This document shows, piece after piece, positions 1 through 10,162 of a stretch of DNA of 64,000 nt. The stretch is from CAMREV01 sp051653965 (GTDB lineage: Bacteria; Bacillota_I; Bacilli_A; Mycoplasmatales; Mycoplasmoidaceae): contig JBOFXG010000007.1 of the NCBI GenBank assembly GCA_051653965.1, positions 94,715 through 158,714 on the forward strand. The letters run 5' to 3'. Under the pieces are notes generated by a model, which ran no database searches, was not told where the DNA came from, and worked only from the letters and a program-made list of their open reading frames with translations. The position numbers were made by a program, and so were the translations under genes. The first letter of the stretch is position 1, and every line of letters begins with the position of its first letter.

Positions 1-1
1 T

Positions 2-547
2 TCAAATCCATATGATACAAAAGGATTATTACTATCAGCTATTAACGATCCAGATCCAGTTGTGTTTTTTGAACCTAAAAAAATATATAGATCATTTAAA
101 CAAGAAATACCAAGTAGTTATTATGAAGTTCCAATTGGAAAGGCAAACATTGTAACAACTGGTAATGACTTAACAATTGTTTCTTATGGTAGTCCATTAA
201 TTGATATGATACATTTAGTAAATGAAATGAAAATATCACATCCAGATATTAGTATTGAATTAATTGATTTAAGAACTATTAAACCAATTGATGAAAAAAC
301 AATTTTTAAATCAGTTATAAAAACCGGAAGATTATTAGTTGTTCATGAAGCGACATACTCATTTAGTCTTTCATCTGAAATAATTTCAAGAGTATCATCA
401 AAATGTTTTTATGAATTAAAGGCTCCTCCAGGAAAAGTAACTGGTTGAGATATAACAGTTCCATATGCAAACGGAGAAAAATATTTCTTTGATATGAAGC
501 AAAGAACAATTGATGCTATTGAAGAAATAATGGCAAAGCAATTTTAA
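2..547 (+). CDS. pdhB: Pyruvate dehydrogenase E1 beta subunit, 5' end outside window
   Basis: C-terminal 181 residues of the E1 beta subunit, which with E1 alpha carries out thiamine-diphosphate-dependent decarboxylation of pyruvate and reductive acetylation of E2. The visible part opens with SNPYDTKGLLLSAIND and contains the transketolase C-terminal-type stretch ELIDLRTIKPID that the family uses for subunit assembly. One TGA (446-448) must be read as Trp in VTGWDITVPYANG. The frame is open from the window edge, so the start is upstream. It is followed 16 bases later by pdhC in the same operon. Identification rests on sequence pattern and on the pdhC/pdhD neighbours. Confidence 0.95.
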
Positions 548-563
548 TAAGGGGTAAATTATT

Positions 564-1928
564 ATGAATCAAAAAAATATATTTCGTTTCACAGATATAG
601 GTGAAGGTCTTCATGAAGGAACAATTCAAGAGATTAAAGTAAAAGTTGGCGCAAAAGTAAATGAAGGAGATTCACTATTATCAGTTCAAACTGATAAAGT
701 AGCTTCTGATTTACCTTGTCCATCAAATGGAGTAATTCTAAAAATATACATTAAAGAAGGCCAATTAGTACATGTTGGTGATCCATTAATGTATATTGGT
801 GAACCTGGAGAGAAGCTTGATGAATCATCTGTTGTTGAAACACAAGTAGCACAGCCTTCTTCTTTTAATCAGATTTCAAACCAACCAAAAGAAGAAGACA
901 AAAAAGAGCAAGCAAGTAGTGAGGGATCATCTGTTGTTGGTCAAGTAACTGTTTCAAATAAACTAATGGGTAAAATTGGAAATCAAGGTGAAGAATTACA
1001 AAACAATCAAGCTACAGGTTATAATAATTTAAGTGCTACTCCTTTAGCAAGAAAAATTGCAAATGAATTAAGAATTAATTTATCACAAATTAGCGGTTCT
1101 GGCCCTAATGGAAGAGTGGTTTATGATGATGTATTACTGTTCAAAAGAAATAGATTAGCAAATGAAATTAATAGCTTTACAGATAAACTTAAGAAAGAAA
1201 CTCATGTTGCTGTAACTATGAAAGATATTGATCATAGTAGTGATGTAACTCCAATTAGAAAACAAATAGCTAATTCAATGACAAGATCACATGTAAACAT
1301 TCCAAATACAATGTTAGTATTTGAAGTAGATGTAACTGAATTAGTTAAATTTAGATCAAGAGAAAAAGATAGTTTTAAAATTAAAAATGGTGTTAATTTA
1401 ACTTACTTATCATTCTTTATTCAAGTAATAAGCTTAGCTTTAAAACAATTTCCAATATTTAATGCTGTATATGATGAAATCAATGAAAAAATTATTTATA
1501 GAGGAGAAATTAATATGGGGTTTGCAGTTGATACTCCAGATGGTTTATTAGTTCCAAATATTAAAAATGTTGATCACTTAAGCTTGCATGATATTGCTAA
1601 GGAAGTTGTAAGACTATCTAAATCAGCAAGAGATAAAAAATTATCTGTTAATGAAATTCAAGGTGGCACGTACACTATTACTAACTTAGGTAGTACTGGT
1701 GCAATGTATGGTTTACCAATTATTTTCTATCCACAATTATCAATTTTTGGGTTAGGTGGAATTGAAAAAAAATTATACTTAGATAAAGATGGCAAAGTTG
1801 CATCAAAAGATATTATGTACATTTCTGTAAGTGCAGATCATAGATGAATTGATGGAGCTGACATAGGAAGATTTGCTAAATTTATAAAAGATCAAATTGA
1901 ACTTAAATTTTATGAAAGGAATTTCTAA
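564..1928 (+). CDS. pdhC: Dihydrolipoamide acetyltransferase (PDH E2)
   Basis: The 454-residue E2 core of the pyruvate dehydrogenase complex transfers acetyl groups from lipoamide to CoA. Domains in order: one N-terminal lipoyl domain with the lipoylated lysine in QTDKVAS (Lys45); a flexible Ser/Gln/Glu-rich linker (about 85-150); a peripheral-subunit-binding domain (SATPLARKIANEL, about 157-193); and the catalytic domain ending in ADHRWIDGADIG with catalytic His426. That motif exists only if TGA at 1845-1847 encodes Trp. An AAGGGG ribosome site lies at about 549-554. The lipoate ligase at the end of the same operon would charge Lys45. Confidence 0.97.
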
Positions 1929-1929
1929 A

Positions 1930-3324
1930 ATGAAAAGTAAAATGATTGAAGAAGTAAACCATTATGATTTAATAATCATTGGTGGTGGACCTGGTGGTTA
2001 TGTTGCAGCTGAACATGCTGGAAAACATAATTTAAAAACTTTAGTAATTGAAAAAGAAGCTTTAGGTGGTGTTTGTTTAAATAAAGGATGTATTCCTACT
2101 AAAACGCTATTAAAATCTGCAAAGGTATTACACTATTTGAAAGATGCTAAGAATTATGGAATTAACATTGAAGGAAAAAATGAATTTAGTCTTGATTGAA
2201 AATCAATGCAAGCAAATAAAAAAGAAGTAGTTGATAAGTTAGTTGGTGGAGTTAAATTCATCATTCAAAGTTCAAAAGCAAAACTTATTGAAGGAAATGC
2301 TACAATGATTAGTGATCATGTTGTTGAAGTTAATGGTGAAAAATACTATGGCGAAAAAATAATTTTAGCTACAGGATCTTTACCAAGAGAGTTAAATCTT
2401 CCGGGTTTTAAAGAAGGTAAAGAGAATGATATTGTTATTGATAGTACTGATGCATTAGAACTTAAAAAAATACCTAAGAAATTAACAGTTATTGGTGGTG
2501 GTGTAATTGGAATTGAATTTGCCCTACTATATAATGAATTAGGTTGTGAAGTAACCATTCTACAAGGGCTTGATCATATTCTAGAAGTATTAGATGATGA
2601 AATTAGTAAAACAATGACTCAAATGCTTATTGCAAAAGGAATTAAAATTATTACTAATGTAAAAATTGAATCCTTAAACGATAAGAAATTATATTATGTA
2701 TCAAATGGAAAAATAGTTGAGAAAATAGTTGAAAAAGTTTTAGTATCAGTTGGAAGAGTTCCAAGATATGATGCATTTAAAAAAATAGATTTAGTTTATG
2801 ATGAAAGAAATAGAATTGTAGTTAATAAAAATCTACAAACATCAAAAGGTCACATCTATGCTATTGGAGATTTAACTCAAAAATTAATGTTAGCTCACGT
2901 CGCATATAAACATGCAATGATTGCTGTTGATCACATTCTTGGTAGAGATATACCATACATTTTAGTTGAGAGCCCTTCTGTTATTTATACTTATCCTGAA
3001 GTTGCTTCAATAGGAATAATTGAAAGAGATGCTAATCCTAATGAATGTTTTGTAGCTAAAATGCCTATGAGTCACCTTGGTAAAGCATTAGCTGATCATG
3101 AAACTGATGGTTTTATAAAAATGATATTAGATAGAAAAACAGGAAGAATTTTGGGTTGTCATATTATTGCATCAACAGCATCTGATTTAATTTCAGAAAT
3201 AGCTGTAGCAATGCAATCAGAAGCAACAATATTCGATCTTGCTGCTACAATTCACCCTCATCCTTCTATATCAGAAATAATATATGAAGTAGCCAAAAAA
3301 GCAATATATGAAAACTACAAATAA
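1930..3324 (+). CDS. pdhD: Dihydrolipoamide dehydrogenase (PDH E3)
   Basis: A 464-residue FAD flavoprotein that reoxidises dihydrolipoamide with NAD+. It shows the N-terminal FAD-binding IIIGGGPGGYVAAE, the redox-active disulfide GGVCLNKGCIPTK, a second dinucleotide-binding GGGVIGIEFA, and the dimer-interface HPHPSISE near the C-terminus with the catalytic-base His. There is no fused lipoyl domain, which some mollicute E3 proteins carry. I chose ATG 1930 because GAAAGGAA lies 8-15 bases upstream, inside the end of pdhC; in-frame TTG 1897 and ATG 1912 are alternatives. TGA at 2197-2199 is Trp. The start lies one base past the pdhC stop, suggesting translational coupling. Confidence 0.97.
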
Positions 3325-4312
3325 TTTTGATCTATATGTTTCAGAAAGTAATGATCCATATTATAATTTATCATTAGAAGAACATTTAGCTAAAAATGTT
3401 TTTCCTAAAACCAAAATTCCAATTATTTTTTTATGAAGAAATCAAAATACAATTGTAATTGGAAAAAATCAAGTTGCAGAATTTGAAATAGATTTAAATA
3501 ATGCTAATGAAGATAAAGTAAGAATAGTAAAAAGACTTTCTGGTGGCGGAACTGTTTTTCATGATTTAGGAAATTTTTGTTTTAGTTTTATTGTTGAAAA
3601 TGAAAAAAAAGCAGGGAACTACAAATTATTCTTGAATCCTATTATTGAGTTTTTAAAAACATATAACATTAATGCAAAAATATCAAGTAAAAATGATTTA
3701 GCAGTTAATGATGTAAAAATAAGCGGTAATGCACAATATGTTTTAAAAAATGTATTAGTTCATCATGGAACAATTTTATTTAACGCTTATATGCCTGCAA
3801 TTAAAAAATACTTAACTGTTAATCCAATAAAAATTCAAGCAAAGGTGCAAAGATCTCAAATAACTAGTGTTGATAACATTATTAATTATTTAGAAACAAA
3901 AATTGAAACAGAAGAATTTTTTAATAAATTTATTGATTACTTTAAACTTCAAACAGGTTGTACATATCGAACAATTGAAAAAGATAATAAACTAATTAAT
4001 GAAATATTTAATGAAAAATATGCAACAAAAGAATGAACATTCAATCATCCATATAATTTAACAAAACACAATTCTAAAAGATTCGATGGCGGAACAATCA
4101 CTTTATGATTAAATATTGAAAATGGTGTTATTCAAAAAATTCTTTTTGAAGGAGATTTTCTTGCAATAGAGGATCATTCAAAAATGCTTGATAAATTTAT
4201 TAATCAAAAATTGGAAATAAATAATATTAAATCAATTCTTGATGAAATAGATTTACAAAAATATTTTGGAAAAATTTCAAATAATGAATTGCTTGAATTA
4301 TTCTTTGAATAA
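3308..4312 (+). CDS. lplA: Lipoate-protein ligase A
   Basis: A 334-residue ligase that activates free lipoate with ATP and attaches it to the E2 lipoyl domain. The family motif RLSGGGTVFHD and the catalytic-lysine region NDVKISGNAQY are both present, followed by HHGTILF. The C-terminal accessory domain is present, so this is the full-length scavenging ligase rather than an octanoyltransferase. The start overlaps the end of pdhD by 17 bases, tying it to the pdh operon. Three TGA codons (3435-, 4034- and 4106-region) are read as Trp. Transcription ends at a hairpin directly after the stop. Confidence 0.93.
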
Positions 4313-4341
4313 AAAATAATTACATCAAATGTAATTATTTT
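4313..4341. terminator. Bidirectional terminator between lplA and lepA
   Basis: A perfect hairpin with 13-base arms (AAAATAATTACAT / ATGTAATTATTTT) around a CAA loop. It has A-rich and T-rich flanks and sits between two converging genes. Its right arm touches the lepA stop codon, so it can serve both strands. Confidence 0.85.
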
Positions 4342-6140
4342 TATTTTCCACCAAGAACTTTAATAAATGTATCTTTAGGGACATTTACATTACCAATTGA
4401 TTTAAGTTTTTTCTTTCCTTCTTTTTGTTGTTCAAGAAGTTTTTTCTTTCTTGTAATATCTCCGCCATAACATTTAGCTAAAACATTTTTTCTCATAGCA
4501 GAAATTGTTTCTCTCGCGATTATTTTACCACCAATAACAGCTTGAATTGGCACTTCAAATAAATGTCTAGGAATTGCTTCTTTTAATTTTGCACAAATAA
4601 TTCTTGATCTAGATGCAGCAAAATCAGCATGTTGAATTGCAGATAATGCATCTACTTTGACACCATTAATTAAAATATCTACTTTAACTAATTTTTGTTT
4701 TTCATATCCAGTGATTTCATAATCCATTGTTGCATAACCTTTTGATAAAGATTTCAAATTATCAAAGAAACTGTACATAATTTCAGCTAAAGGAATTTTA
4801 TATACTAGTTTTCTTCTAGTATTATCAATATATATTAAATCTAAATATTCACCTCTAGAATTTTGACATAAGTCCATACATCCACCAATAAACTCTTCAG
4901 GAGTAATTATTTCTACTTTAGACATTGGTTCATGAATTTCTTTAAGTTTTGTTCTATCTGGCATTTTAGAAGGAGAATCAATAGTGTATTCATCTCCATT
5001 TGTTTGAATTATTTTATAAATAACAGATGGAGATGATGCAATTAATTCAATATTGTATTCTCTGAATAATCTTTCTTGAATTACATCCATATGTAATAAA
5101 CCAAGAAAACCACATCTAATACCAAAACCAAGGGCTTGTGATGTTTCATATTCATAAGTTAATGATGAATCAGATAATGAAATTTTTTCCATTGCTTCTT
5201 TAAAATATTCATATTGCGACGTATCAATTGGATATAATCCACAAAAAACCATTGGAACTATTTTTTTATAGCCGGGTAATGGTTCATTTGATGGGTCATT
5301 ACAATCAGTAATAGTATCACCAACATTAATATCTTTAATATTTTTTATTGATGCTGATATTCAACCAACTTGCCCATCTTCTAAAAATTCTTTATTAACT
5401 ATTTTAGGAGTTGTAACACCAAGTTCAGTAATATGATGCTCAATTCCATTAGACATAAATTTTATTTTTTGATTTAGCTTTAATTTACCTGAGAAAACTC
5501 TTACTAAACAAACAACACCTTTGTATGCATCATAATATGAATCAAAAATTAATGCTCTTGTTTTTTTATCACTCATGCCTTCTGGAGGGTGTGGAATTTT
5601 ATTTACAACTGCTTCTAAGACATCTCTAATATTCAAACCTGTTTTAGCAGAAACTAATGGAGCATCAGAGCAATCTATTCCAATTATTTCTTCTACTTGT
5701 TTTTTAACACGATCAGGATCTGCAGTTGGTAAATCAATTTTATTTACAACTGGAATGATTTCTAAATTATTTTCTAATGCTAAATAAACATTTGATAATG
5801 TTTGAGCTTCAACTCCTTGTGATGCATCAATAATTAAAATTGCACCTTCACAAGCTGCTAAACTTCTTGATACTTCATATGTAAAATCAACATGTCCTGG
5901 AGTATCAATTAAGTGAAATAAATATTTATTTCCATTTAAAGCTAAATATTCTAATTGAACAGCATTTAACTTTATTGTAATTCCTCTTTCTCTTTCTAGT
6001 TCCATTGAATCTAAAACTTGTTCTTTCATTTCTCTTTTTGAAAGTCCGCTTGTTTCTTCAATAATACGATCTGATAAAGTAGATTTACCATGATCAATAT
6101 GTGCAATAATACTAAAGTTCCTTATAAATTTTTTTTCCAT
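4341..6140 (-). CDS. lepA: Elongation factor 4 (LepA) GTPase
   Basis: A 599-residue translational GTPase that binds stalled or mistranslocated ribosomes. GTP motifs: AHIDHGKST (13-21), DTPGH (79-83) and NKID (about 133). The C-terminal half has the LepA-specific lysine-rich tail (KKKLLEQQKEGKKKLKSIG) that contacts the tRNA. Full family length. TGA between 5358 and 5360 is Trp (GQVGWISASIK). Nine bases separate it from fmt upstream on the same strand, with TATAGGTAAT as the ribosome site; the two form a translation-related operon. Confidence 0.97.
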
Positions 6141-6149
6141 TATTATTAC

Positions 6150-7091
6150 CTATATAAATCTCTTATTTAATAGTTTTTGTTTACTATTGAAGATATCATT
6201 TTCTTTTATTATATTCTTACCTTCAAATTGAATTTCATTTAATAGTAAATCATTATCTAAGGTTTTAATTAAAACGCCATTTTTTGATATTGAAATAATA
6301 TCTCCTGGTTGCTTGTTTGGTGAATTATTTTGAGTTAATTTAGAATTTAAAATTTTTACTATTTGATTATCAAGTGTAGTAAATGATCCAGGAGTTGGAG
6401 ATAACCCCCTTATTAAGTTATGGATGCTTTTAGAAGGGTTGTTTCAATTTATTTTTTCATCTTCTCTTTTAATATTATATCCAAATGTAACTTTAGATTC
6501 ATCTTGTTTTTTACCAACTAAATTTATATCAAATAATGTTTCAATTTGTTCATAAACAACTTTGTATGCAAGAACTTCCATTTTAGAAAAAAGTGATGCT
6601 AAATTATCATCATCATTAATTTTAATTTTTTCAGTATAAATTATATTACCTGAATCCATTGCTTTCTCCATAAACATAATTGAAATACCTGTTTCTTTTT
6701 CTCCATTAATTAAAGCTCAATGAATTGGTGCACCACCACGATATTTAGGTAATAAAGACGCATGAATATTAACACATTTATATTTGGGAATTTCAAGAAT
6801 TTTGCTATTAATAAATTGTCCATAAGCACATGTTAAAATTAAGTCTGGTTTTACTGCACTAATTTCATTTTGAATGTCTGATATTTTGATTGGCTGAAAA
6901 AATTTAATATTGTTTTTAATACAAAAAATTTTAACTGGAGAAAAAATAATTTCTTTCTTTCTTCCAACTAATTTATCTGGTTGAGTTATAACAAATAATA
7001 TCTCATATTTATTAGAATCATATAATGCCCTTAATGCTTCAGAACCAATTTTAGGAGTTCCGCAAAATATAACTTTTTTCATCTCGTCCAT
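6150..7091 (-). CDS. fmt: Methionyl-tRNA formyltransferase
   Basis: A 313-residue enzyme that formylates Met-tRNA(fMet) with 10-formyl-THF. Evidence: N-terminal VIFCGTPKIG; the formyltransferase signature HASLLPKYRGGAPIHWALI with catalytic Asn108 and His110; and Asp146 in EKAMDSG. The smaller C-terminal domain is present (NWNNPSKSIHNLIRGL). TGA codons are read as Trp in HWALI and NWNNP. The start could be ATG 7091 or ATG 7082 (MKKVIF); neither has a strong ribosome site. Some mollicutes have lost formylation, so its retention here is informative. Confidence 0.95.
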
Positions 7092-7106
7092 TTTTATTTA
7101 TAATCT

Positions 7107-7859
7107 TTATTTTTTATTTTTTTTATCATCTCTAGTTGTTTCTTTATTTTTTTCTGCTAAAGAATTTATATTTTTAGTTTCTTTTGTTTCATTTAAATCA
7201 GAATCATTTTTTTTGTTATTTTTATAATCATTTGATTTTTTGATTTTAAACTTAGATTTAATAGCTTTATTTTTTTCTTTTTTCTCTTTTTCTTTTTGAA
7301 ATTGAGCCTCTTCTTTTTCTTTAATTGGAAGTATTCATTTTATTTCTTCATCATACTCAAGAGTTCTTGTAACAATTATTTCTCTTTCAAAGTTCTTTTT
7401 ATCAACTTTTTTATTAACAACCTGACATTCAATTGCTCTTGGTTTGTCTTCTACTAAGGTTTTTGGATTTCTTGTTGTAAATAAAACAACATATAATTCT
7501 TTTTGTTCTGCTTCAATAAATCTTTTGCCTTCTTTTTTAAGTTGTTTCTTTTTTTCTTTTTCTAAATGATGTTTTTCTTTTATAGCTTTCTTTTGTTTTG
7601 TAATTTCTTCTTTTGATAAAGATTTATCAATAAAATCAACAGGCGGTCTTTTTGCAACAAAAGATTCAATTATTTCTTTTCCAACTTCTGAATTTTTTTT
7701 AATATATGATTTTAAAGTTTTTCAAACTTCATCATCATCCCTTCTTTTTTTTGCAACAGTATTTGTTGAACCTTTTTTCTTTTTTTTAACAAAATAAATT
7801 AAAACTCCGATTGGGATAATTAAAAGTAATAATGAGGTTAAACTGCTTCCATTATTCAT
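7107..7859 (-). CDS. Membrane-anchored, lysine-rich conserved protein of unknown function
   Basis: A 250-residue protein with a short N-terminal hydrophobic segment (SLLLLIIPIGVLIYFV, about 8-23), then KKKK and a highly charged cytoplasmic body. The middle (about 45-80 and 110-170) looks folded (DEVWKTLKSYIKKNSEVG, IIVTRTLEYDEEIKWILP). The last 80 residues are low-complexity Lys/Glu/Asn. AAAGGAT precedes the ATG. It resembles uncharacterised one-TM proteins of other mycoplasmas (I think the DUF5385 group, from memory). It lies 15 bases upstream of fmt on the same strand. Two TGA codons encode Trp. No function is proposed. Confidence 0.8.
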
Positions 7860-7941
7860 TTTTATCCTTTCACAAAAATATTATGTTTATTTATATATTT
7901 TATATTATAATTATAAAAGTTATACATTGCTTTAAATTTTT

Positions 7942-7947
7942 TATAAT
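7942..7947 (+). promoter_or_regulatory. -10 element of the rpsT promoter
   Basis: TATAAT lies 25 bases before a TAGGGGAAA ribosome site and the TTG start of rpsT, in a divergent gap with the minus-strand gene at 7859. No convincing -35 is visible. Confidence 0.6.
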
Positions 7948-7971
7948 ATATAGCAATTTAGGGGAAATACA

Positions 7972-8208
7972 TTGGCGAACATTAAATCTAATGAAAAAAA
8001 TTATAAAAGAGATGCAAAAAGAAAAAACCAAAGACATAGTCAAAAATCAGATATGAAAACACAAATTAAAAAAACTGTTAAATCAAAAGATCAAAATGAC
8101 TTAAATAAATCTTACAAAAAGATTGATAGTTCAGTGTCAAAAGGTTTAATCTCTAAAAATAAAAGCAATAGAATTAAATCAAGACTTGCTAACTCAATTA
8201 GCAAATAA
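7972..8208 (+). CDS. rpsT: 30S ribosomal protein S20
   Basis: A 78-residue, strongly basic protein that binds 16S rRNA. It begins ANIKSNEKNYKRDAKRKNQR and ends with the S20-type SRLANSISK. It starts at TTG, with AGGGGAAA 6-12 bases upstream. A longer overlapping frame starting at 7832 is a shadow, because it lacks the S20 residues. It is followed after 50 bases by the ABC transporter genes. Confidence 0.95.
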   Translation: MANIKSNEKNYKRDAKRKNQRHSQKSDMKTQIKKTVKSKDQNDLNKSYKKIDSSVSKGLISKNKSNRIKSRLANSISK

Positions 8209-8258
8209 AAAATTCTAAAAGTATTTTTATTATAAGTCAAATTTATAAATGAGAAAAA

Positions 8259-9203
8259 ATGAAAAAAATAAATGTTAATTATAAAAATGAAATATTTACA
8301 AAAGAGTCATTAAGCAGAAATAGAGTTTTAGCTCAATTTTTGGTTACATATTTTTTTAAATCAAAATTAAGTCCTATTATTTCATTTTTATTGCCAGTAT
8401 TATTTATGTTAATGTATTATGTACTTTCAATGAATGATGATGGCGGCATTCAATTATTTTTTGGTAGTTTGGCAGTATATATATCATTCTCAATTTTACC
8501 AGTGACATTAATTTCACTGCCACAAATTGTAGTAGAACTAAAAAACTCTATTATTTTAAGAAGGATAAAAAATTCAGGATTTACAAAAAATAATTTCTTA
8601 TTATTAATTTTTTTACTTTATTTCTTCCTAGCATTAATTTTTACACTTTTAATTATTGGATTATTCTTCATATTCTTATATACATTAAATGATCCAAATA
8701 ATATAAGAAAAGATTTAATCAATATTGATATTGGCGGATTTATATACTCAATTTTTTTCTTTATAATTTCATCATTATCTGCTGGAATATTATTAAGCTC
8801 AATTATAAAAAATGTATCATATTCATTACTATCAGGACTGATTGTGATAATTGTTACAACTATTTTTGCAGGACAATTTATTCCATTACAAGTTATTGCT
8901 GGGAATGAAGCATTTAGATATATATCTTTATTTTCACCACTTACTTATGGAGCTAGTTTATTTAATACATTACTTATAACGCCAGCACAAGCAGGTGCTG
9001 CTGGACCAACTATTGATCAAATGCAAAATATATTTGATTTTTCAAGTCAATTTACAGTTTACCCTATTGGCCCTCCAGGAGAAGGTGAGCTTTTAGTAGT
9101 ATATACTTCATGACAAAAAGCTCTTAATGTAATAATGCCTATTATTGTACCAATTTGTTTCAGCTTATTAAGTGCAAAATTTTTCAAATGGTTTGGTAGA
9201 TAA
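8259..9203 (+). CDS. ABC-2 type transporter permease
   Basis: A 314-residue integral membrane protein with about six hydrophobic segments, the first at PIISFLLPVLFMLMYYV (about 38-54) and the last at the C-terminus (NVIMPIIVPICFSLLSA). The layout matches ABC-2 permeases that pair with one ATPase. A TGA at 9112-9114 encodes Trp (YTSWQKALN); without it the last segment would be lost. The ATPase gene starts three bases after its stop. Substrate unknown; drug, peptide or lipid export are all possible. Confidence 0.85.
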
Positions 9204-9205
9204 TT

Positions 9206-10012
9206 ATGATTAGTAGAGAATTCTGAAAAAAAATAAAATTATTAAAGATCAACAAACCAGTTGAAAATTTAGAAAAATTTATTATTGATAATAACAAAAA
9301 TAACAAAATTGTGGAAGTAAAAAAAATCTCGCAAATTTATAAATCATTTAAAAGTGAAAAAGTTATATATGAAAATTTAAGTTTTGATATCCATGAAGGT
9401 GATAGGCTTGCATTAATTGGTGCAAATGGTTGTGGTAAAACTACAATTGTTGAACTAATATGTGGTTTTAAAAATGCAACATCTGGAACAATTGATTATA
9501 ATTTTGGAGTTGGTGTCAATCCATATAAATCAATTGGTGTGCAATTTCAAGATTTATCTTTCCCAAGAAACTTAACAGTTAAAAGTGTAATTGACTTTGT
9601 TGTTAAACTAGATGGAACAGCAATTGATGAAAAAGAATTAGAACAAATGTTAATAATTTTCTCATTAAATTCTCTTCTTGATACTAAGGTTCATAAACTT
9701 TCAGGCGGACAACAACAAAGATTAAATGTTATCCTTTCTTTATTAAGTAAACCTAAACTATTATTCTTAGATGAATTTACAACTGGTTTAGATATTGCAG
9801 TAAAAAAAAATATAAAAGACTTCATTGTTTCTTTTTGTGACAAATATAAAATAACATATGTAATTATTAGTCATGATATTGAAACCATGAAACAAATGGT
9901 AAATAGAACAATTGTAATTCATGATAAAGAAATTTATGTTGATGCTTATATTGAGGATGTTAACAAAAAATTTGGTTCAATTTTTAAAATGGTTGATGCT
10001 TATATTAAATAA
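9206..10012 (+). CDS. ABC transporter ATP-binding protein
   Basis: A 268-residue ATPase partner of the permease just upstream. It has Walker A GANGCGKTT, signature LSGGQQQR, Walker B LLFLDEFTTGLD and the H-loop ISHD. I begin it at ATG 9206 rather than at the internal GTG near 9311, because the frame is open and the start follows the permease stop by two bases. This adds a 35-residue leader (MISREFWKKIK...) in which Trp is TGA. Canonical catalytic Glu and His suggest a functional homodimeric motor. Ends at a strong terminator. Confidence 0.9.
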
Positions 10013-10014
10013 AT

Positions 10015-10049
10015 AAAAAATACTAAGCAACATTTGCTTAGTATTTTTT
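10015..10049. terminator. Terminator after the ABC operon
   Basis: Arms of 16 bases (AAAAAATACTAAGCAA / TTGCTTAGTATTTTTT) around CAT. It follows the ATPase stop and also lies three bases beyond the stop of the minus-strand cysteine-rich peptide gene, so it is probably used in both directions. Confidence 0.88.
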
Positions 10050-10051
10050 AT

Positions 10052-10129
10052 TTATTTACAATTGCAATTCATTTCACATGCACATTTTTCGCAAACACAA
10101 GGATTGCAAAGACATTTTTTATCATTCAT
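10052..10129 (-). CDS. 25-residue cysteine-rich, metallothionein-like peptide
   Basis: A tiny gene missed by length cut-offs: ATG to TAA, 26 codons. Eight of 25 residues are Cys, arranged CxC-x2-CxC-x2-CxC-x3-CxC (KKCLCNPCVCEKCACE, then NCNCK). An AGGAGTT ribosome site sits 5 bases before the ATG, and a TATAAT-like element (GTTATAAT) about 20 bases before it. It lies 33 bases downstream of leuS on the same strand and ends just before a terminator. The pattern resembles short metal-thiolate peptides. Homology to a named metallothionein cannot be shown from sequence alone. Confidence 0.7.
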   Translation of the reverse strand: MNDKKCLCNPCVCEKCACEMNCNCK

Positions 10130-10162
10130 CTTTAACTCCTAAATTTATTATAACGCTTATTG

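Noticed and set aside
21..560. Separate short gene starting at GTG 62
   Set aside because: The frame is open to the window edge and upstream residues continue the E1 beta sequence, so this is the interior of pdhB.
7832..8056. Open frame overlapping the start of rpsT in another frame
   Set aside because: Hydrophobic AT-driven translation across the promoter region; rpsT in the other frame matches S20 fully.
10031..10040. Possible rho-independent element as a CRISPR-like repeat in the AT-rich hairpins
   Set aside because: The repeated hairpins in the window are short, vary in spacing and always follow gene ends; there are no spacers, so they are terminators.
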